DNA of 64,000 bases from JALENY01 sp036310185 (GTDB lineage Bacteria > Bacillota > Clostridia > Lachnospirales > Lachnospiraceae), in the NCBI GenBank assembly GCA_036310185.1, contig JAXJSH010000070.1:62001-126000 (forward strand), in the 5' to 3' direction. Shown here one piece after another: positions 32,933-41,773 of the stretch. The notes under the pieces were generated by a model that saw only the letters and a list, made by a program, of their open reading frames with translations, ran no database searches and had not been told where the DNA came from. Every line of letters starts with the position of its first letter. Position 1 is the stretch's first letter. Both the position numbers and the translations under genes were made by a program.

Positions 32933-34732
32933 CTATTTTATCAGACTTTCCAGTTCCCCAACATATTCTTCAAAAACAGACAGTGCCTCGTTCACCGGTT
33001 CCGGCGACGTCATATCCACACCGCAGATTTTCAGCAGATCGATCGGGTCTTTGGAGCTTCCTCCGCTTAAGAACTCTTTATATTTTTCCACGATTCCCGG
33101 CTCACCGGCAAGTATCTTTTTGCTGATCGCAATGGCCGCTGAAAATCCGGTCGCATACTGATACACATAAAACGGCGTATAAAAATGGGGTATTCTGGAC
33201 CATTCCAGTGCAATTTCGGGATCTGAAACCACTCCATCGCCATAATACTGCTGATTCAGCTTATAATAAATATCACTTAAGTTTTCTCCGTTCAATACTT
33301 CGCCCTGTTCCACCATACGGTGAATCATTTTTTCAAATTCCGCAAACATGGTCTGACGATACAGCGTTCCTTTGAACTGATCCAGGAAATAATTAACCAG
33401 ATAGGATTTTTCTCTGTCGTCTTTTGCGTGCTCCATCAGATAATGAATCAGCAGTGCCTCGTTACAGGTGGACGCCACCTCTGCCACAAAAATGCGATAT
33501 CCAGCATAGGTATAGGGCTGCTCGTGATCAGAATAATAACTGTGTATTGCATGCCCCATCTCATGCGCCAGCGTAAACACATGGTTCAGGCTGTCGTTAT
33601 AGTTCAGAAGCACATATGGGTGTGTGCCATAAGCTCCCCAGGAATAGGCTCCGCTTCGTTTTCCTTCATTTTCATACACGTCGATCCATCCATTGCTGAA
33701 GCCTTCATCCAGCTTTTCCAGATAATCTTCCCCGAGAACAGACAGACCTTCTCTTACCAGCTCTTTTGCCTGTTCAAACGGGATCTCCATATCAATATCT
33801 TTTGTGATCGGTACATGCACATCATACATATGAAGTTCATCCAGATGCAGTGCCTTTTTGCGCAGTTCCATGTACCGATACATAGCCGGCAGATGATCAT
33901 GCACTGCTTCGATCAGTTTATCATATACGGACAGCGGAATATTGCCTCCATCCAGAGCAGCTGCCCGGGATGATTCATAATGGCGGGCTTTTGCGTAAAA
34001 AACAGCCTGCTGTACATTGGTATACATCAGAGAACCCAATGTGTTTTTAAATTCTCCATACTTATGATAAAGTGTGGTAAATGCCTCTTTTCTGGCTTCC
34101 CGGTTTTTGCTTTCCAGAAAACGGATATATCTTCCGTGGGTCAGACTGGTCAATTCACCGTCTTCATCATGTATCTCACCGAATTTCAGATCTGCATTGT
34201 TAAACATGGAAAACGTGTTGTAGGGACCCTGGGCAATCTCATAGACTTTTGCCAGCATCGCCTCCATCTCTTCGGAAAGAACATGTTCTTTTGTGCGCAG
34301 ACGTTCCCTGATATAACGCTCATAATGGGCCAGTCCCGATTCTTCCTCCATGAATTTTTTCAATGTTTCCTCCGGGATCGCCAGAAGTTCCGGTTCCACA
34401 TAGGATGCCGCATCGCCTGCTGCCGCCATGATACTCTGGGCACGGGCAGACAGGGTCTGATAGGTTCCGTTCCCCGTATCTTCATGATATTTCTGGTTTG
34501 CATACACATATACTTTTTCCAGAAGTTCTTCCATCTCATCCTGCGTTTTCAGCACATGCAAAAGCTGACCTGCACTTTTTCCCATCGTTCCCTGAAGCTG
34601 ACGGAATTTTTCGATCAGTTCCGATGCCTTCTCTGCATCTTCTTTCCACAAATCATCGTTTGCATATAAATCTTCTATTTTCCACTTATATTCCGGTTCC
34701 ACTTCTGTACGTTTCTTCAAATTTTCAGCCAT
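32933..34732 (-). CDS. pepF: Oligoendopeptidase F (M3 metallopeptidase)
   Basis: Cytoplasmic zinc endopeptidase that degrades oligopeptides. The 599 residues are the usual PepF length. The HExxH zinc motif is in FTLAHEMGHAIHSYYS, with the third ligand Glu downstream in FVAEVASTCNEALL. The N-terminal helical lid precedes it. The start is ATG 34732 with AGAGGAA upstream. Monocistronic. Confidence 0.96.
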   Translation of the reverse strand: MAENLKKRTEVEPEYKWKIEDLYANDDLWKEDAEKASELIEKFRQLQGTMGKSAGQLLHVLKTQDEMEELLEKVYVYANQKYHEDTGNGTYQTLSARAQSIMAAAGDAASYVEPELLAIPEETLKKFMEEESGLAHYERYIRERLRTKEHVLSEEMEAMLAKVYEIAQGPYNTFSMFNNADLKFGEIHDEDGELTSLTHGRYIRFLESKNREARKEAFTTLYHKYGEFKNTLGSLMYTNVQQAVFYAKARHYESSRAAALDGGNIPLSVYDKLIEAVHDHLPAMYRYMELRKKALHLDELHMYDVHVPITKDIDMEIPFEQAKELVREGLSVLGEDYLEKLDEGFSNGWIDVYENEGKRSGAYSWGAYGTHPYVLLNYNDSLNHVFTLAHEMGHAIHSYYSDHEQPYTYAGYRIFVAEVASTCNEALLIHYLMEHAKDDREKSYLVNYFLDQFKGTLYRQTMFAEFEKMIHRMVEQGEVLNGENLSDIYYKLNQQYYGDGVVSDPEIALEWSRIPHFYTPFYVYQYATGFSAAIAISKKILAGEPGIVEKYKEFLSGGSSKDPIDLLKICGVDMTSPEPVNEALSVFEEYVGELESLIK

Positions 34733-34862
34733 AATAGATTCCTCTTTCTACTACAATATAATGATGCTGCATTAAGCATAACATATTATTTACAAACTAT
34801 GTATACCCTACCCACCTTTTTTTATGATTATGCGTGCACTGAAAATTTTGTAAATGTTGTAC

Positions 34863-34910
34863 TTGACAACCAAATCTCTTGGTTGTATTATTGTATTAAA
34901 TCATTAATAC
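34863..34910 (+). promoter_or_regulatory. Promoter of the GntR/ABC operon with two palindromic operators
   Basis: TTGACA (34863-34868), a 17-base spacer and TATTAT (34886-34891). The palindrome ACAACCAA-N5-TTGGTTGT (34866-34886) fills the spacer. A second one, GTATTA-N6-TAATAC (34893-34910), covers the start site. This points to autorepression by the GntR protein encoded 19 bases downstream. Confidence 0.8.
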
Positions 34911-34928
34911 AGTTATGGAGGTGACAGA

Positions 34929-35297
34929 ATGTCATGGGAATTAAGTTCCGAGCGCCCCATTTACGCACAGATCATCGAGAAAGTAATGATTGATATTGTT
35001 TCCGGACATTATCAGCCAGGAGAAAAACTGCCGTCTGTCCGGGATCTGGCCAGCGAAGCTGCGGTCAATCCCAACACCATGCAGAAAGCTCTCTCAGAAC
35101 TAGAACGAAGCGGACTCGTATACAGCCAGCGCACCAGCGGCCGCTTCATCACGGAGGATTACACTATGATTGAAAATGCGAAAAAGGAACTGGCGCATAC
35201 ACAGATTGAGGAATTCATGAAAAAAATGAATCAATTGGGACTGAGCAAAGAAGAAACCATCACATTGATTCAGAACAGTAAGGAGGGGGATTCATGA
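34929..35297 (+). CDS. GntR-family regulator, YtrA subfamily
   Basis: 122 residues: a winged-helix domain (ERPIYAQIIEKVMIDIVSG, GEKLPSVRDLASEAAVNPNTMQKALSELE in part) and a short helical tail of about 45 residues, the YtrA-type architecture. GGAGGTGA precedes ATG 34929. It overlaps the ABC ATPase gene by four bases, and probably represses its own operon through the palindromes in the promoter. The inducing signal is unknown; YtrA relatives respond to envelope stress or antimicrobials. Confidence 0.92.
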   Translation: MSWELSSERPIYAQIIEKVMIDIVSGHYQPGEKLPSVRDLASEAAVNPNTMQKALSELERSGLVYSQRTSGRFITEDYTMIENAKKELAHTQIEEFMKKMNQLGLSKEETITLIQNSKEGDS

Positions 35298-35992
35298 GTA
35301 CTCTTGTAGAATGTAAACAGCTGACCAAAAAATATTCCTCTAAGACAGCATTGAACGGTATCAATCTGAACCTGGAGAGCGGTCGCATCATTGGGCTTCT
35401 CGGCCCCAACGGAAGCGGAAAAACAACGCTGATCAAACTGATCAACAATCTGCTGACCGTTACTTCCGGCGAACTTCTGATCGACGGAAAAGCTCCCGGC
35501 GTGGAGACAAAAGGAATCGTTTCCTATCTTCCGGAGCGTTCCTATCTCGGAAACTGGATGCGCGTAAAAGATGCACTCGATTTCTTCGCTGATTTTTACG
35601 ATGATTTTGACCGCAGCCGTGCTCTTGCCATGCTGGAAAAGCTGGGTCTGCATCCTTCTGACAAGATTAAGACCATGTCAAAAGGAACCAAAGAAAAAGT
35701 GCAGCTGATTCTGGTCATGAGCCGCCGTGCACGTCTCTACTGCCTGGATGAACCGATCGCAGGTGTGGATCCGGCAGCACGGGACTACATTCTTTCTACT
35801 ATTATTAATAATTATGATGAAAATGCTACTATCCTGATCTCCACCCATCTGATTTCAGATGTGGAAAATATTCTGGATGAAGTCGTTTTTATTCAGAACG
35901 GAAATATTCGCCTTCACGCATCTGTGGATGATATCCGTATGCAGGAAGGAAAATCTGTTGATACACTTTTCAGGGAGGTATTCCGATGCTAG
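35294..35992 (+). CDS. ABC transporter ATPase of the GntR operon
   Basis: 232 residues with Walker A GLLGPNGSGKTTLIK, a degenerate signature MSKGTKEKVQLILVMSR and Walker B LYCLDEPIAGVDPAARDY, followed by ISTHLISD. Related to YtrB/EcsA-type export ATPases. GAGGGGGA lies upstream, inside the end of the regulator gene. It overlaps the permease gene by seven bases. Confidence 0.93.
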   Translation: MSTLVECKQLTKKYSSKTALNGINLNLESGRIIGLLGPNGSGKTTLIKLINNLLTVTSGELLIDGKAPGVETKGIVSYLPERSYLGNWMRVKDALDFFADFYDDFDRSRALAMLEKLGLHPSDKIKTMSKGTKEKVQLILVMSRRARLYCLDEPIAGVDPAARDYILSTIINNYDENATILISTHLISDVENILDEVVFIQNGNIRLHASVDDIRMQEGKSVDTLFREVFRC

Positions 35993-36786
35993 GCAAATTA
36001 TTCAAACACCAAATGAAATCGGTCAGTAAAGTCCTGATCATTATCCACGCAGCGCTGCTTCTTCTGGGACTTTTCCTTGGTATCACAGCGCCAAACTTTG
36101 CTGAAAGCAGCGAATTTTTCAATGCATACGAATTTATTTTTGTTTTTGCCATGGTTCTGTATATTTTCCTGCTTGCAGGCGTACTTATGGCAACTTATAT
36201 ACTGTTAGGCATCCGCTTTTACCGCAATATGTTCACGGACGAAGGCTACCTGACACATACACTGCCGGTAAAAACCGGAACATTGCTGTTTTCTCATATA
36301 CTGACTTTTACGGTATGGTATGTTATTTCCATGATTGTCATGTTCCTGTCCATTGCTTTACTTGTGATCGGTGCAGGAGGCGGCAGCGAATTATTTGAAT
36401 TAATTTCTTATCTGCCGGAAGTCTATAACACAAGTATGCCTGTCCTGATTCTGGCAGTCGCACAATACCTGATTGTTGGTGCCATCTCGGCCGCTACTAT
36501 GATTTATCTGTCAACCTGTATCGGAAACCTGTTTGCGCCTCATAAAGTCATTGCTTCAATCGTTTCTTACATTATACTTTACATCATTGTAATGATTGTC
36601 TCCATGATATTTATGATATGCTCACCAGCCCTTAAGGATATGATGTTCTCATCCACATCTTATGTATATCTTCCAACCGAATTCATACAGACCATGTGGC
36701 AGACTGAACTGTTAACCATAATCCTTGCAGCGGTATTTTGGATTTCCAGTCATATCATTCTGAAAAAACATCTGAATATGGAGTAA
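35986..36786 (+). CDS. ABC-2-type permease of the GntR operon
   Basis: 266 residues with six hydrophobic segments, starting MLGKLFKHQMKSVSKVLIII. Long hydrophobic stretches near 20-37, 43-70, 95-130 and 150-265 fit an ABC-2 membrane subunit. There is no recognisable substrate motif. It forms an exporter with the preceding ATPase. Last gene before a strong terminator. Confidence 0.88.
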   Translation: MLGKLFKHQMKSVSKVLIIIHAALLLLGLFLGITAPNFAESSEFFNAYEFIFVFAMVLYIFLLAGVLMATYILLGIRFYRNMFTDEGYLTHTLPVKTGTLLFSHILTFTVWYVISMIVMFLSIALLVIGAGGGSELFELISYLPEVYNTSMPVLILAVAQYLIVGAISAATMIYLSTCIGNLFAPHKVIASIVSYIILYIIVMIVSMIFMICSPALKDMMFSSTSYVYLPTEFIQTMWQTELLTIILAAVFWISSHIILKKHLNME

Positions 36787-36792
36787 AACATT

Positions 36793-36832
36793 TGGGACCG
36801 TCGCGAAAATCGCACGGTCCCAGACTTTTTAC
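36793..36832 (+). terminator. Terminator of the GntR/ABC operon
   Basis: Stem TGGGACCG/CGGTCCCA with inner GCGA/TCGC, followed by GACTTTTT. Confidence 0.85.
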
Positions 36833-36867
36833 ATTATGCATCTTTATGATTCTCAAACATGCAACGG

Positions 36868-37410
36868 TTATCTTTTACTTAAATCAGTATCTTTCTCGCT
36901 AAACTGTCTCTCAACAATTTTCACATTCCCCTTATACGTTTGTCGAATCATTCTCTCCAAATTGGTATACTCTGGTGAAGCTTTCAAATTTGGCGTAGAA
37001 GATGTAACAATTGCTCTCGCATACACATGACTAAACTTTCGAAAAACATCTTTATATAATATCAAGGTTCCTTTCAGTTGTTCTAATGCTTTTTGCACGT
37101 TAACCCCTTTCAATTCTGTTAAAACAGCAGTCAATTCCGAATCATCCACAACATAAAAGTAATCACATTTGTTTGTATGTGGAGGCACTGTATTGTCCTC
37201 AACAATAATACCATTATCCATTTTATATAAAATCACATGGTTCTTTTTAGTATTTTCCAATATATACTTTTTCTTGCTTTCTTCGCACTTTACAGCAGAA
37301 CGATTGTCCGATGACTCAATGCAAACAGATTGATTTCTATTATCACATTCAGCTAACGAAATCCCCGCCAATTGCCCGTCTATACATTCTTGCAATTTTT
37401 TACAAATCAT
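36868..37410 (-). CDS. Small PD-(D/E)XK-like protein coupled to an AAA ATPase, putative defence effector
   Basis: 180 residues, no family recognised with certainty. The central block reads KCDYFYVVDD...TELKG..VQKALEQLKGT. D83, E99 and K101 fit the D...E-x-K pattern of PD-(D/E)XK nucleases, with a Gln at 111 in the following helix. The N-terminal third is Cys-rich (C3, C9, C22, C30, C42). Its ATG overlaps the ATPase stop by four bases, so the two are made together. The sequence is AT-rich like its partner and unlike its flanks. The fold assignment is by eye and needs structure prediction. Confidence 0.8.
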   Translation of the reverse strand: MICKKLQECIDGQLAGISLAECDNRNQSVCIESSDNRSAVKCEESKKKYILENTKKNHVILYKMDNGIIVEDNTVPPHTNKCDYFYVVDDSELTAVLTELKGVNVQKALEQLKGTLILYKDVFRKFSHVYARAIVTSSTPNLKASPEYTNLERMIRQTYKGNVKIVERQFSEKDTDLSKR

Positions 37411-38714
37411 TCGTCTATCTCCATATCAATCAATTCTTCTAGCTCACTATTTGTAATTGAAGACACTTCATCAATATAGCTTGTACTTATCATATGACTT
37501 TCTTCATCCAATAACGATTCCATTGTTTTTTCAAATCTTCCGATTTTGAAAGCTACAAAATTACCATAACTCACTCTTAAATTTCTGGGAATTATAACCT
37601 TTCCATCTTTCGAGTGTGCATTTTCAACTTTCTCAGAATATAATAAAATGTTTGTAGAAGTAAGAATATATGGACTATGCGTTGTAATAATAACTTTACT
37701 ATTTGTAACATTTACCATCAGTGAAATCAGACTGATAATATCTTTTTGAGCAACAGGAAACAAGTGTGCTTCCGGTTCTTCTATTACAATGAAAGATTTT
37801 TTCTTTTCCAGTATAATTACAAAAGCCAACATTAATATCCATAAAGCTTCCTGCTGTCCTGATGACCCATACATTAACTTAACCCAATGATATTCATCAA
37901 AATAAATTTTTTCTCCATCATTTTCACTTGTATAATCAGCTTTAAGAATCTTTTTGATTAATTCATACGCATATTCCAGTGCTACATTATTTACCTGTCC
38001 TTTTACCGTCTTAGTATAATCTTTCACCATTTCCGGAATTTTTGTTCCAAACTTGTTTTTTGTAGTTCTTATCAGCTTTATAAATTCCTGCATGGTTAAA
38101 TCCATTTCATCAACAGATACATCCTGCAGCTGTTCCGACATGGTAGCCAGCAAACTTCTTCCGGCAGGTACATATATAATATCCATTTCATTTCCGAATG
38201 ACGCAATTAACGCTTCATTCAAATGACGCTTCATTACACCTAATGCTGTAATGTTATCCATAATAGAACTAACTTCGCTGTTCAATTTATCTAAAAACAT
38301 GTCAGCAGATTCATCTATCAACTGCAATATCTCATTTTTCAATATAGGATCAAAAGAAAAACGCACATAACCATCCTGATTCAAAAATATACTGATTTTT
38401 TTACCAGAAAAATCATATAAAATTTTAAATTTTTGCATATGTTTTGTTTTTCCGAAACACCCCATAAATTGTCTGGTCAAATATTTTAAATAGTTATTAA
38501 AATATTCATTTTTATGATTCTGGGTAAACTGTTCTGAACTCATCAAAAAATCCAATGTATAATCTCTGATTTTCTGACAAAAATACACCACTTTACAAAT
38601 TGTACTTTTTCCAGAAGCCTGCGCCCCAATAAAGATTTGAAAATTTTTGTTTAAATCAACCTTTGCCTCACGAACAGGCCCGAAATTTCGAATGATAATT
38701 TCATTTTTTCTCAT
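37407..38714 (-). CDS. AAA/OLD-type ATPase, putative defence ATPase
   Basis: 435 residues of the SMC/ABC-like AAA15 type. Walker A is GAQASGKST (30-38). The ABC-like signature YGSSGQQEALW is near 283-288, Walker B FIVIEEPEAH at 308-317, and the switch His is in TTHSPYIL at about 346. There is no C-terminal TOPRIM domain as in full OLD proteins; the chain ends in an acidic tail. Such ATPases pair with effectors in several anti-phage systems. AGGAAG precedes ATG 38714 and a strong private promoter lies at 38760-38788. A 60-base sample (37441-37500) is 30 % G+C against 48 % in the neighbouring ABC gene (35341-35400), suggesting transfer. Confidence 0.88.
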   Translation of the reverse strand: MRKNEIIIRNFGPVREAKVDLNKNFQIFIGAQASGKSTICKVVYFCQKIRDYTLDFLMSSEQFTQNHKNEYFNNYLKYLTRQFMGCFGKTKHMQKFKILYDFSGKKISIFLNQDGYVRFSFDPILKNEILQLIDESADMFLDKLNSEVSSIMDNITALGVMKRHLNEALIASFGNEMDIIYVPAGRSLLATMSEQLQDVSVDEMDLTMQEFIKLIRTTKNKFGTKIPEMVKDYTKTVKGQVNNVALEYAYELIKKILKADYTSENDGEKIYFDEYHWVKLMYGSSGQQEALWILMLAFVIILEKKKSFIVIEEPEAHLFPVAQKDIISLISLMVNVTNSKVIITTHSPYILTSTNILLYSEKVENAHSKDGKVIIPRNLRVSYGNFVAFKIGRFEKTMESLLDEESHMISTSYIDEVSSITNSELEELIDMEIDE

Positions 38715-38759
38715 AATCTGCGCTTCCTAACATCTTTTTATTTACTATTCAATACAAAA

Positions 38760-38788
38760 ATTATATGAGATATTATTTTAATTTACAA
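38760..38788 (-). promoter_or_regulatory. Promoter of the ATPase/nuclease-like pair
   Basis: Minus strand TTGTAA (38783-38788), a 17-base spacer and TATAAT (38760-38765), in very AT-rich sequence about 45 bases before the ATPase ATG. Confidence 0.75.
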
Positions 38789-38821
38789 TGATATTTTAAA
38801 AATAAATATTTTTATACCAAA

Positions 38822-38849
38822 AGGCCCCCGCTGTCACCAGCGGAAGCCT
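38822..38849 (-). terminator. Terminator of the amidase gene
   Basis: Twelve-bp stem with two G-T pairs (arms 38822-38833 and 38838-38849), loop of four, followed on the minus strand by TTTT. It isolates the amidase gene from the ATPase pair. Confidence 0.85.
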
Positions 38850-38855
38850 CTCATC

Positions 38856-39536
38856 TTACAACTCATTTATTTTATTTCCCACATCTGCCTTAAACTGTTC
38901 CCAGGCACTTTCGTCCTCCACAAAATATTTCGGACATATCTTTCCGGTCACATCATAATGCCGGATTACCTGATCACTGGTAAGGTCAAATTTTTTACAC
39001 AGCCATGCTGTGAGATGCACCAGAGACTCATATGTAGCGTCCGTATATTGCCCGCTCTCATCCGGATGACAGGTCTCAATGGACACCGTATCCCAGTTGC
39101 GGTCATTGGACGCATAGGCAATCTCAGCAGTCGGAACACACTGAACAATTTCTCCATCCAGTCCCACAATAAAATGGCTGCTGGCCATTGTGGTCTGGGT
39201 ATACTGAAGATTTTCAAAATAATCCCGATTCGCCTGAGCACTGCTGCCGGGGTTTGCGGTGTAATGGACCACAACCGCATTCACCTGTTCCAGTGCGATT
39301 CCAGGTCTGGAATAATCATTTACCGTCAAAAGCTGAACATCTATATCCGGCTTTCCCGGTATTTCACCATTCACTGTCTGGGCAGACGATTTTTCCGGAC
39401 TGCTGACAAAATCACGAGCGGCCCAAAAAGCAACGGCCAGGCCTGCAAGAACAAAGATTGTCCACAAATTCTTTTTAAAATTTTCTACCTTTCTCTGTCT
39501 CTCAGCTTTCCAGTCGCTGCTTTTTTTCTCCTGCAT
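38856..39536 (-). CDS. Membrane-anchored N-acetylmuramoyl-L-alanine amidase (Amidase_2)
   Basis: 226 residues. A cytoplasmic Lys-rich start and one membrane helix (LWTIFVLAGLAVAFWAA) are followed by a PGRP-like amidase domain. Zinc ligands are probably the His in VVVHYTANPG, the His in VIRHYDVTG and the Cys in KICPKYF. It cleaves the lactyl-peptide bond of peptidoglycan at the outer face of the membrane. No strong ribosome binding site precedes ATG 39536, so the start is less certain. Confidence 0.9.
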   Translation of the reverse strand: MQEKKSSDWKAERQRKVENFKKNLWTIFVLAGLAVAFWAARDFVSSPEKSSAQTVNGEIPGKPDIDVQLLTVNDYSRPGIALEQVNAVVVHYTANPGSSAQANRDYFENLQYTQTTMASSHFIVGLDGEIVQCVPTAEIAYASNDRNWDTVSIETCHPDESGQYTDATYESLVHLTAWLCKKFDLTSDQVIRHYDVTGKICPKYFVEDESAWEQFKADVGNKINEL

Positions 39537-39589
39537 CGTTCTATCATTCTTTCTTACTATATCAGTAACGGTTCAGAAAGTTGCCTGTA

Positions 39590-41044
39590 TCATTCGTCCA
39601 CACTATAGTTCGGTGCTTCTTTTGTAATATGAATGTCATGCGGATGAGATTCTTTCAGAGATGCTGCAGAGATCTTGACAAATCTGCCGGTTTCTTTCAG
39701 AGTCTCAACATCTTTTGCACCACAGTAACCCATACCGGCACGAAGTCCGCCGATGAGCTGGAATACGGTATCTTCTACCATTCCCTTGTATGCCACACGG
39801 CCTTCTACACCTTCCGGTACCAGTTTCTTTGCATTTGTCTGGAAGTAACGGTCTTTGCTTCCGTTTTCCATCGCTGCGATTGAGCCCATACCACGGTATA
39901 CTTTGTATTTTCTTCCCTGGAAGAGTTCGAAGTCTCCCGGGCTTTCGTCACAGCCTGCAAAGATGCTTCCCATCATACATACGTTAGCACCTGCTGCGAT
40001 TGCTTTTGTCATATCACCGGAGTATTTGATACCGCCGTCTGCGATGATCGGCACACCATACTCTTTTGCTGCACGGTAACATTCCATAACTGCAGTAACC
40101 TGCGGAACACCGATACCGGCAACAACACGTGTTGTACAGATGGAACCCGGTCCGATACCTACTTTAACTGCATCAGCGCCGGCTTCGATCAGATCTTTGG
40201 TAGCTTCGTAAGTAGCTACGTTACCGGCAATAACCTGAAGATCCGGATATTTGCTCTTGATCTGTTTTAATGTCTTGAAAATATTTGCGGAATGTCCGTG
40301 TGCGGAATCGATAACGATTACGTCAACATGCGCTTTTACAAGCGCATCTACACGATCCATTACATTTGCAGTGATACCAACTGCAGCACCGCAAAGAAGA
40401 CGGCCATGGTCATCTTTTGCAGAAAGCGGATATTTGATCTGTTTTTCAATATCCTTGATTGTAATAAGACCTTTTAAATTAAAGTCGTCATCAACAATGG
40501 GTAATTTTTCTTTTCTTGCTTTTCCAAGGATTTTCTTGGCTTCTTCCAGTGTAATACCTTCTTTTGCGGTAACCAGGCCTTCGGAAGTCATAACTTCTTT
40601 GATTTTCTTTGAATAATCTTCTTCAAACTTCAGGTCACGGTTTGTAATGATACCAACCAGTTTTTTGCCCTCTGTGATCGGCACACCGGAAATACGGTAT
40701 TTTCCCATCAGCTCATTGGCTTCTTCCAGTGTATGCTCCGGTGAAAGGTAAAACGGATCGGTGATAACACCGTTTTCCGAACGTTTTACTTTATCAACTT
40801 CGTCCGCCTGAGCTTCAATGCTCATGTTCTTATGGATGATTCCAATACCGCCCTGCCGTGCCATAGCGATTGCCATACGGTGTTCGGTAACGGTATCCAT
40901 ACCCGCACTCATCATCGGAATGTTCAATTTCACTTTTTTTGTAAGATAGGTAGTCAGATCTACCATGTTTGGTGTTACTTCTGAATAGGACGGTACTAAC
41001 AGCACATCATCAAAAGTAATGCCTTCCCCAATAATTGTACCCAT
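39590..41044 (-). CDS. guaB: IMP dehydrogenase
   Basis: Oxidises IMP to XMP, the committed step of GTP synthesis. 484 residues: a TIM barrel interrupted by two CBS domains (about 95-205). The catalytic Cys loop is GPGSICTTRVVAGIG, with the IMP site DGGIKYSGDMTKAIAAGA and the flap ending GMGYCGAKD. The start is ATG 41044 after GGAGGAAG; the in-frame ATG at 41092 lacks a ribosome binding site. No purine riboswitch seen upstream. Confidence 0.97.
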   Translation of the reverse strand: MGTIIGEGITFDDVLLVPSYSEVTPNMVDLTTYLTKKVKLNIPMMSAGMDTVTEHRMAIAMARQGGIGIIHKNMSIEAQADEVDKVKRSENGVITDPFYLSPEHTLEEANELMGKYRISGVPITEGKKLVGIITNRDLKFEEDYSKKIKEVMTSEGLVTAKEGITLEEAKKILGKARKEKLPIVDDDFNLKGLITIKDIEKQIKYPLSAKDDHGRLLCGAAVGITANVMDRVDALVKAHVDVIVIDSAHGHSANIFKTLKQIKSKYPDLQVIAGNVATYEATKDLIEAGADAVKVGIGPGSICTTRVVAGIGVPQVTAVMECYRAAKEYGVPIIADGGIKYSGDMTKAIAAGANVCMMGSIFAGCDESPGDFELFQGRKYKVYRGMGSIAAMENGSKDRYFQTNAKKLVPEGVEGRVAYKGMVEDTVFQLIGGLRAGMGYCGAKDVETLKETGRFVKISAASLKESHPHDIHITKEAPNYSVDE

Positions 41045-41107
41045 TGTCTCTTCCTCCGTATTTTTTAAATGTTTTGTTCCATAGTGTAACAAAAAAGAAG
41101 TTCAATG

Positions 41108-41605
41108 TCAATCATCAAATGCAGTTCGCGGCATGCGTCTTTTTATGTTCTGAAACATAGCCTGATCCAGCTGAAGCAAAACTTTTACCTGGGTGTTATT
41201 TTTGCTGGTAACCAGGACATACGGACGCTGTTCTCTGTCATTTGCCGAATAATCAATGGTTTTCAGGTTCTGATAGGAATCCAGATGATGAGAACCAAGG
41301 GGTGCCACCATCTCAACCTGATTCAGATCGATGTTCATCACTCTTTTTCGTTTCTGTTTGGAAAAAATCTTGTCCACGTCAATCTCATCGTTTATATGCA
41401 GATATTCAAATTCCACATTCAGTTTGGGAATCACGAAATAATCCACCAAAGCCAGTACCAATGCCACCAGCAGAATGATCGGGTTCAATGAAAGCAGTAC
41501 CATAATAACCGCCGCAGCCGTCAATCCCAGCAATGCAGACCGGATCAGGCCATCTTTCAATGACATTTTTCTTTTCACAAGAAGTTCTGAGTATAAATCG
41601 CTCAT
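41108..41605 (-). CDS. Membrane protein of unknown function (DUF6106-like)
   Basis: 165 residues: a short basic N-terminus, one long or two short membrane helices (LLGLTAAAVIMVLLSLNPIILLVALVLALVDYF in part, about 25-57), then a soluble domain with VEFEYLHINDEIDVDKIFSKQKRK and a C-terminus that looks like a small beta-rich sensor. I associate it tentatively with DUF6106; the function is unknown. It is 63 bases upstream of guaB on the same strand and may share its transcript. Confidence 0.8.
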   Translation of the reverse strand: MSDLYSELLVKRKMSLKDGLIRSALLGLTAAAVIMVLLSLNPIILLVALVLALVDYFVIPKLNVEFEYLHINDEIDVDKIFSKQKRKRVMNIDLNQVEMVAPLGSHHLDSYQNLKTIDYSANDREQRPYVLVTSKNNTQVKVLLQLDQAMFQNIKRRMPRTAFDD

Positions 41606-41653
41606 TTTGTGTGTACCTCCACTATGTTTCCTTTTCTCGTATTTTCTGGAATT

Positions 41654-41697
41654 CAGAAGGTGCCATAAAAAACATGCATATGTACGTGCACCTTCTG
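41654..41697 (-). repeat. Inverted repeat in the leader of the membrane protein gene
   Basis: Perfect ten-bp arms CAGAAGGTGC (41654-41663) and GCACCTTCTG (41688-41697), enclosing ACAT/ATGT. No T-run follows. It could be a leader hairpin or an operator pair. Confidence 0.5.
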
Positions 41698-41724
41698 AGC
41701 AGTTATATTCATTTTAACACAAAG

Positions 41725-41757
41725 AAAGGACAACGTCTACGAATGACATTGTCCTTT
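41725..41757 (-). terminator. Terminator of groEL
   Basis: Thirteen-bp stem (41725-41737 and 41745-41757, one G-T pair), followed on the minus strand by CTTTGTGTT, 17 bases after the groEL stop. Confidence 0.85.
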
Positions 41758-41773
41758 CGAAAAAATTCATAAA

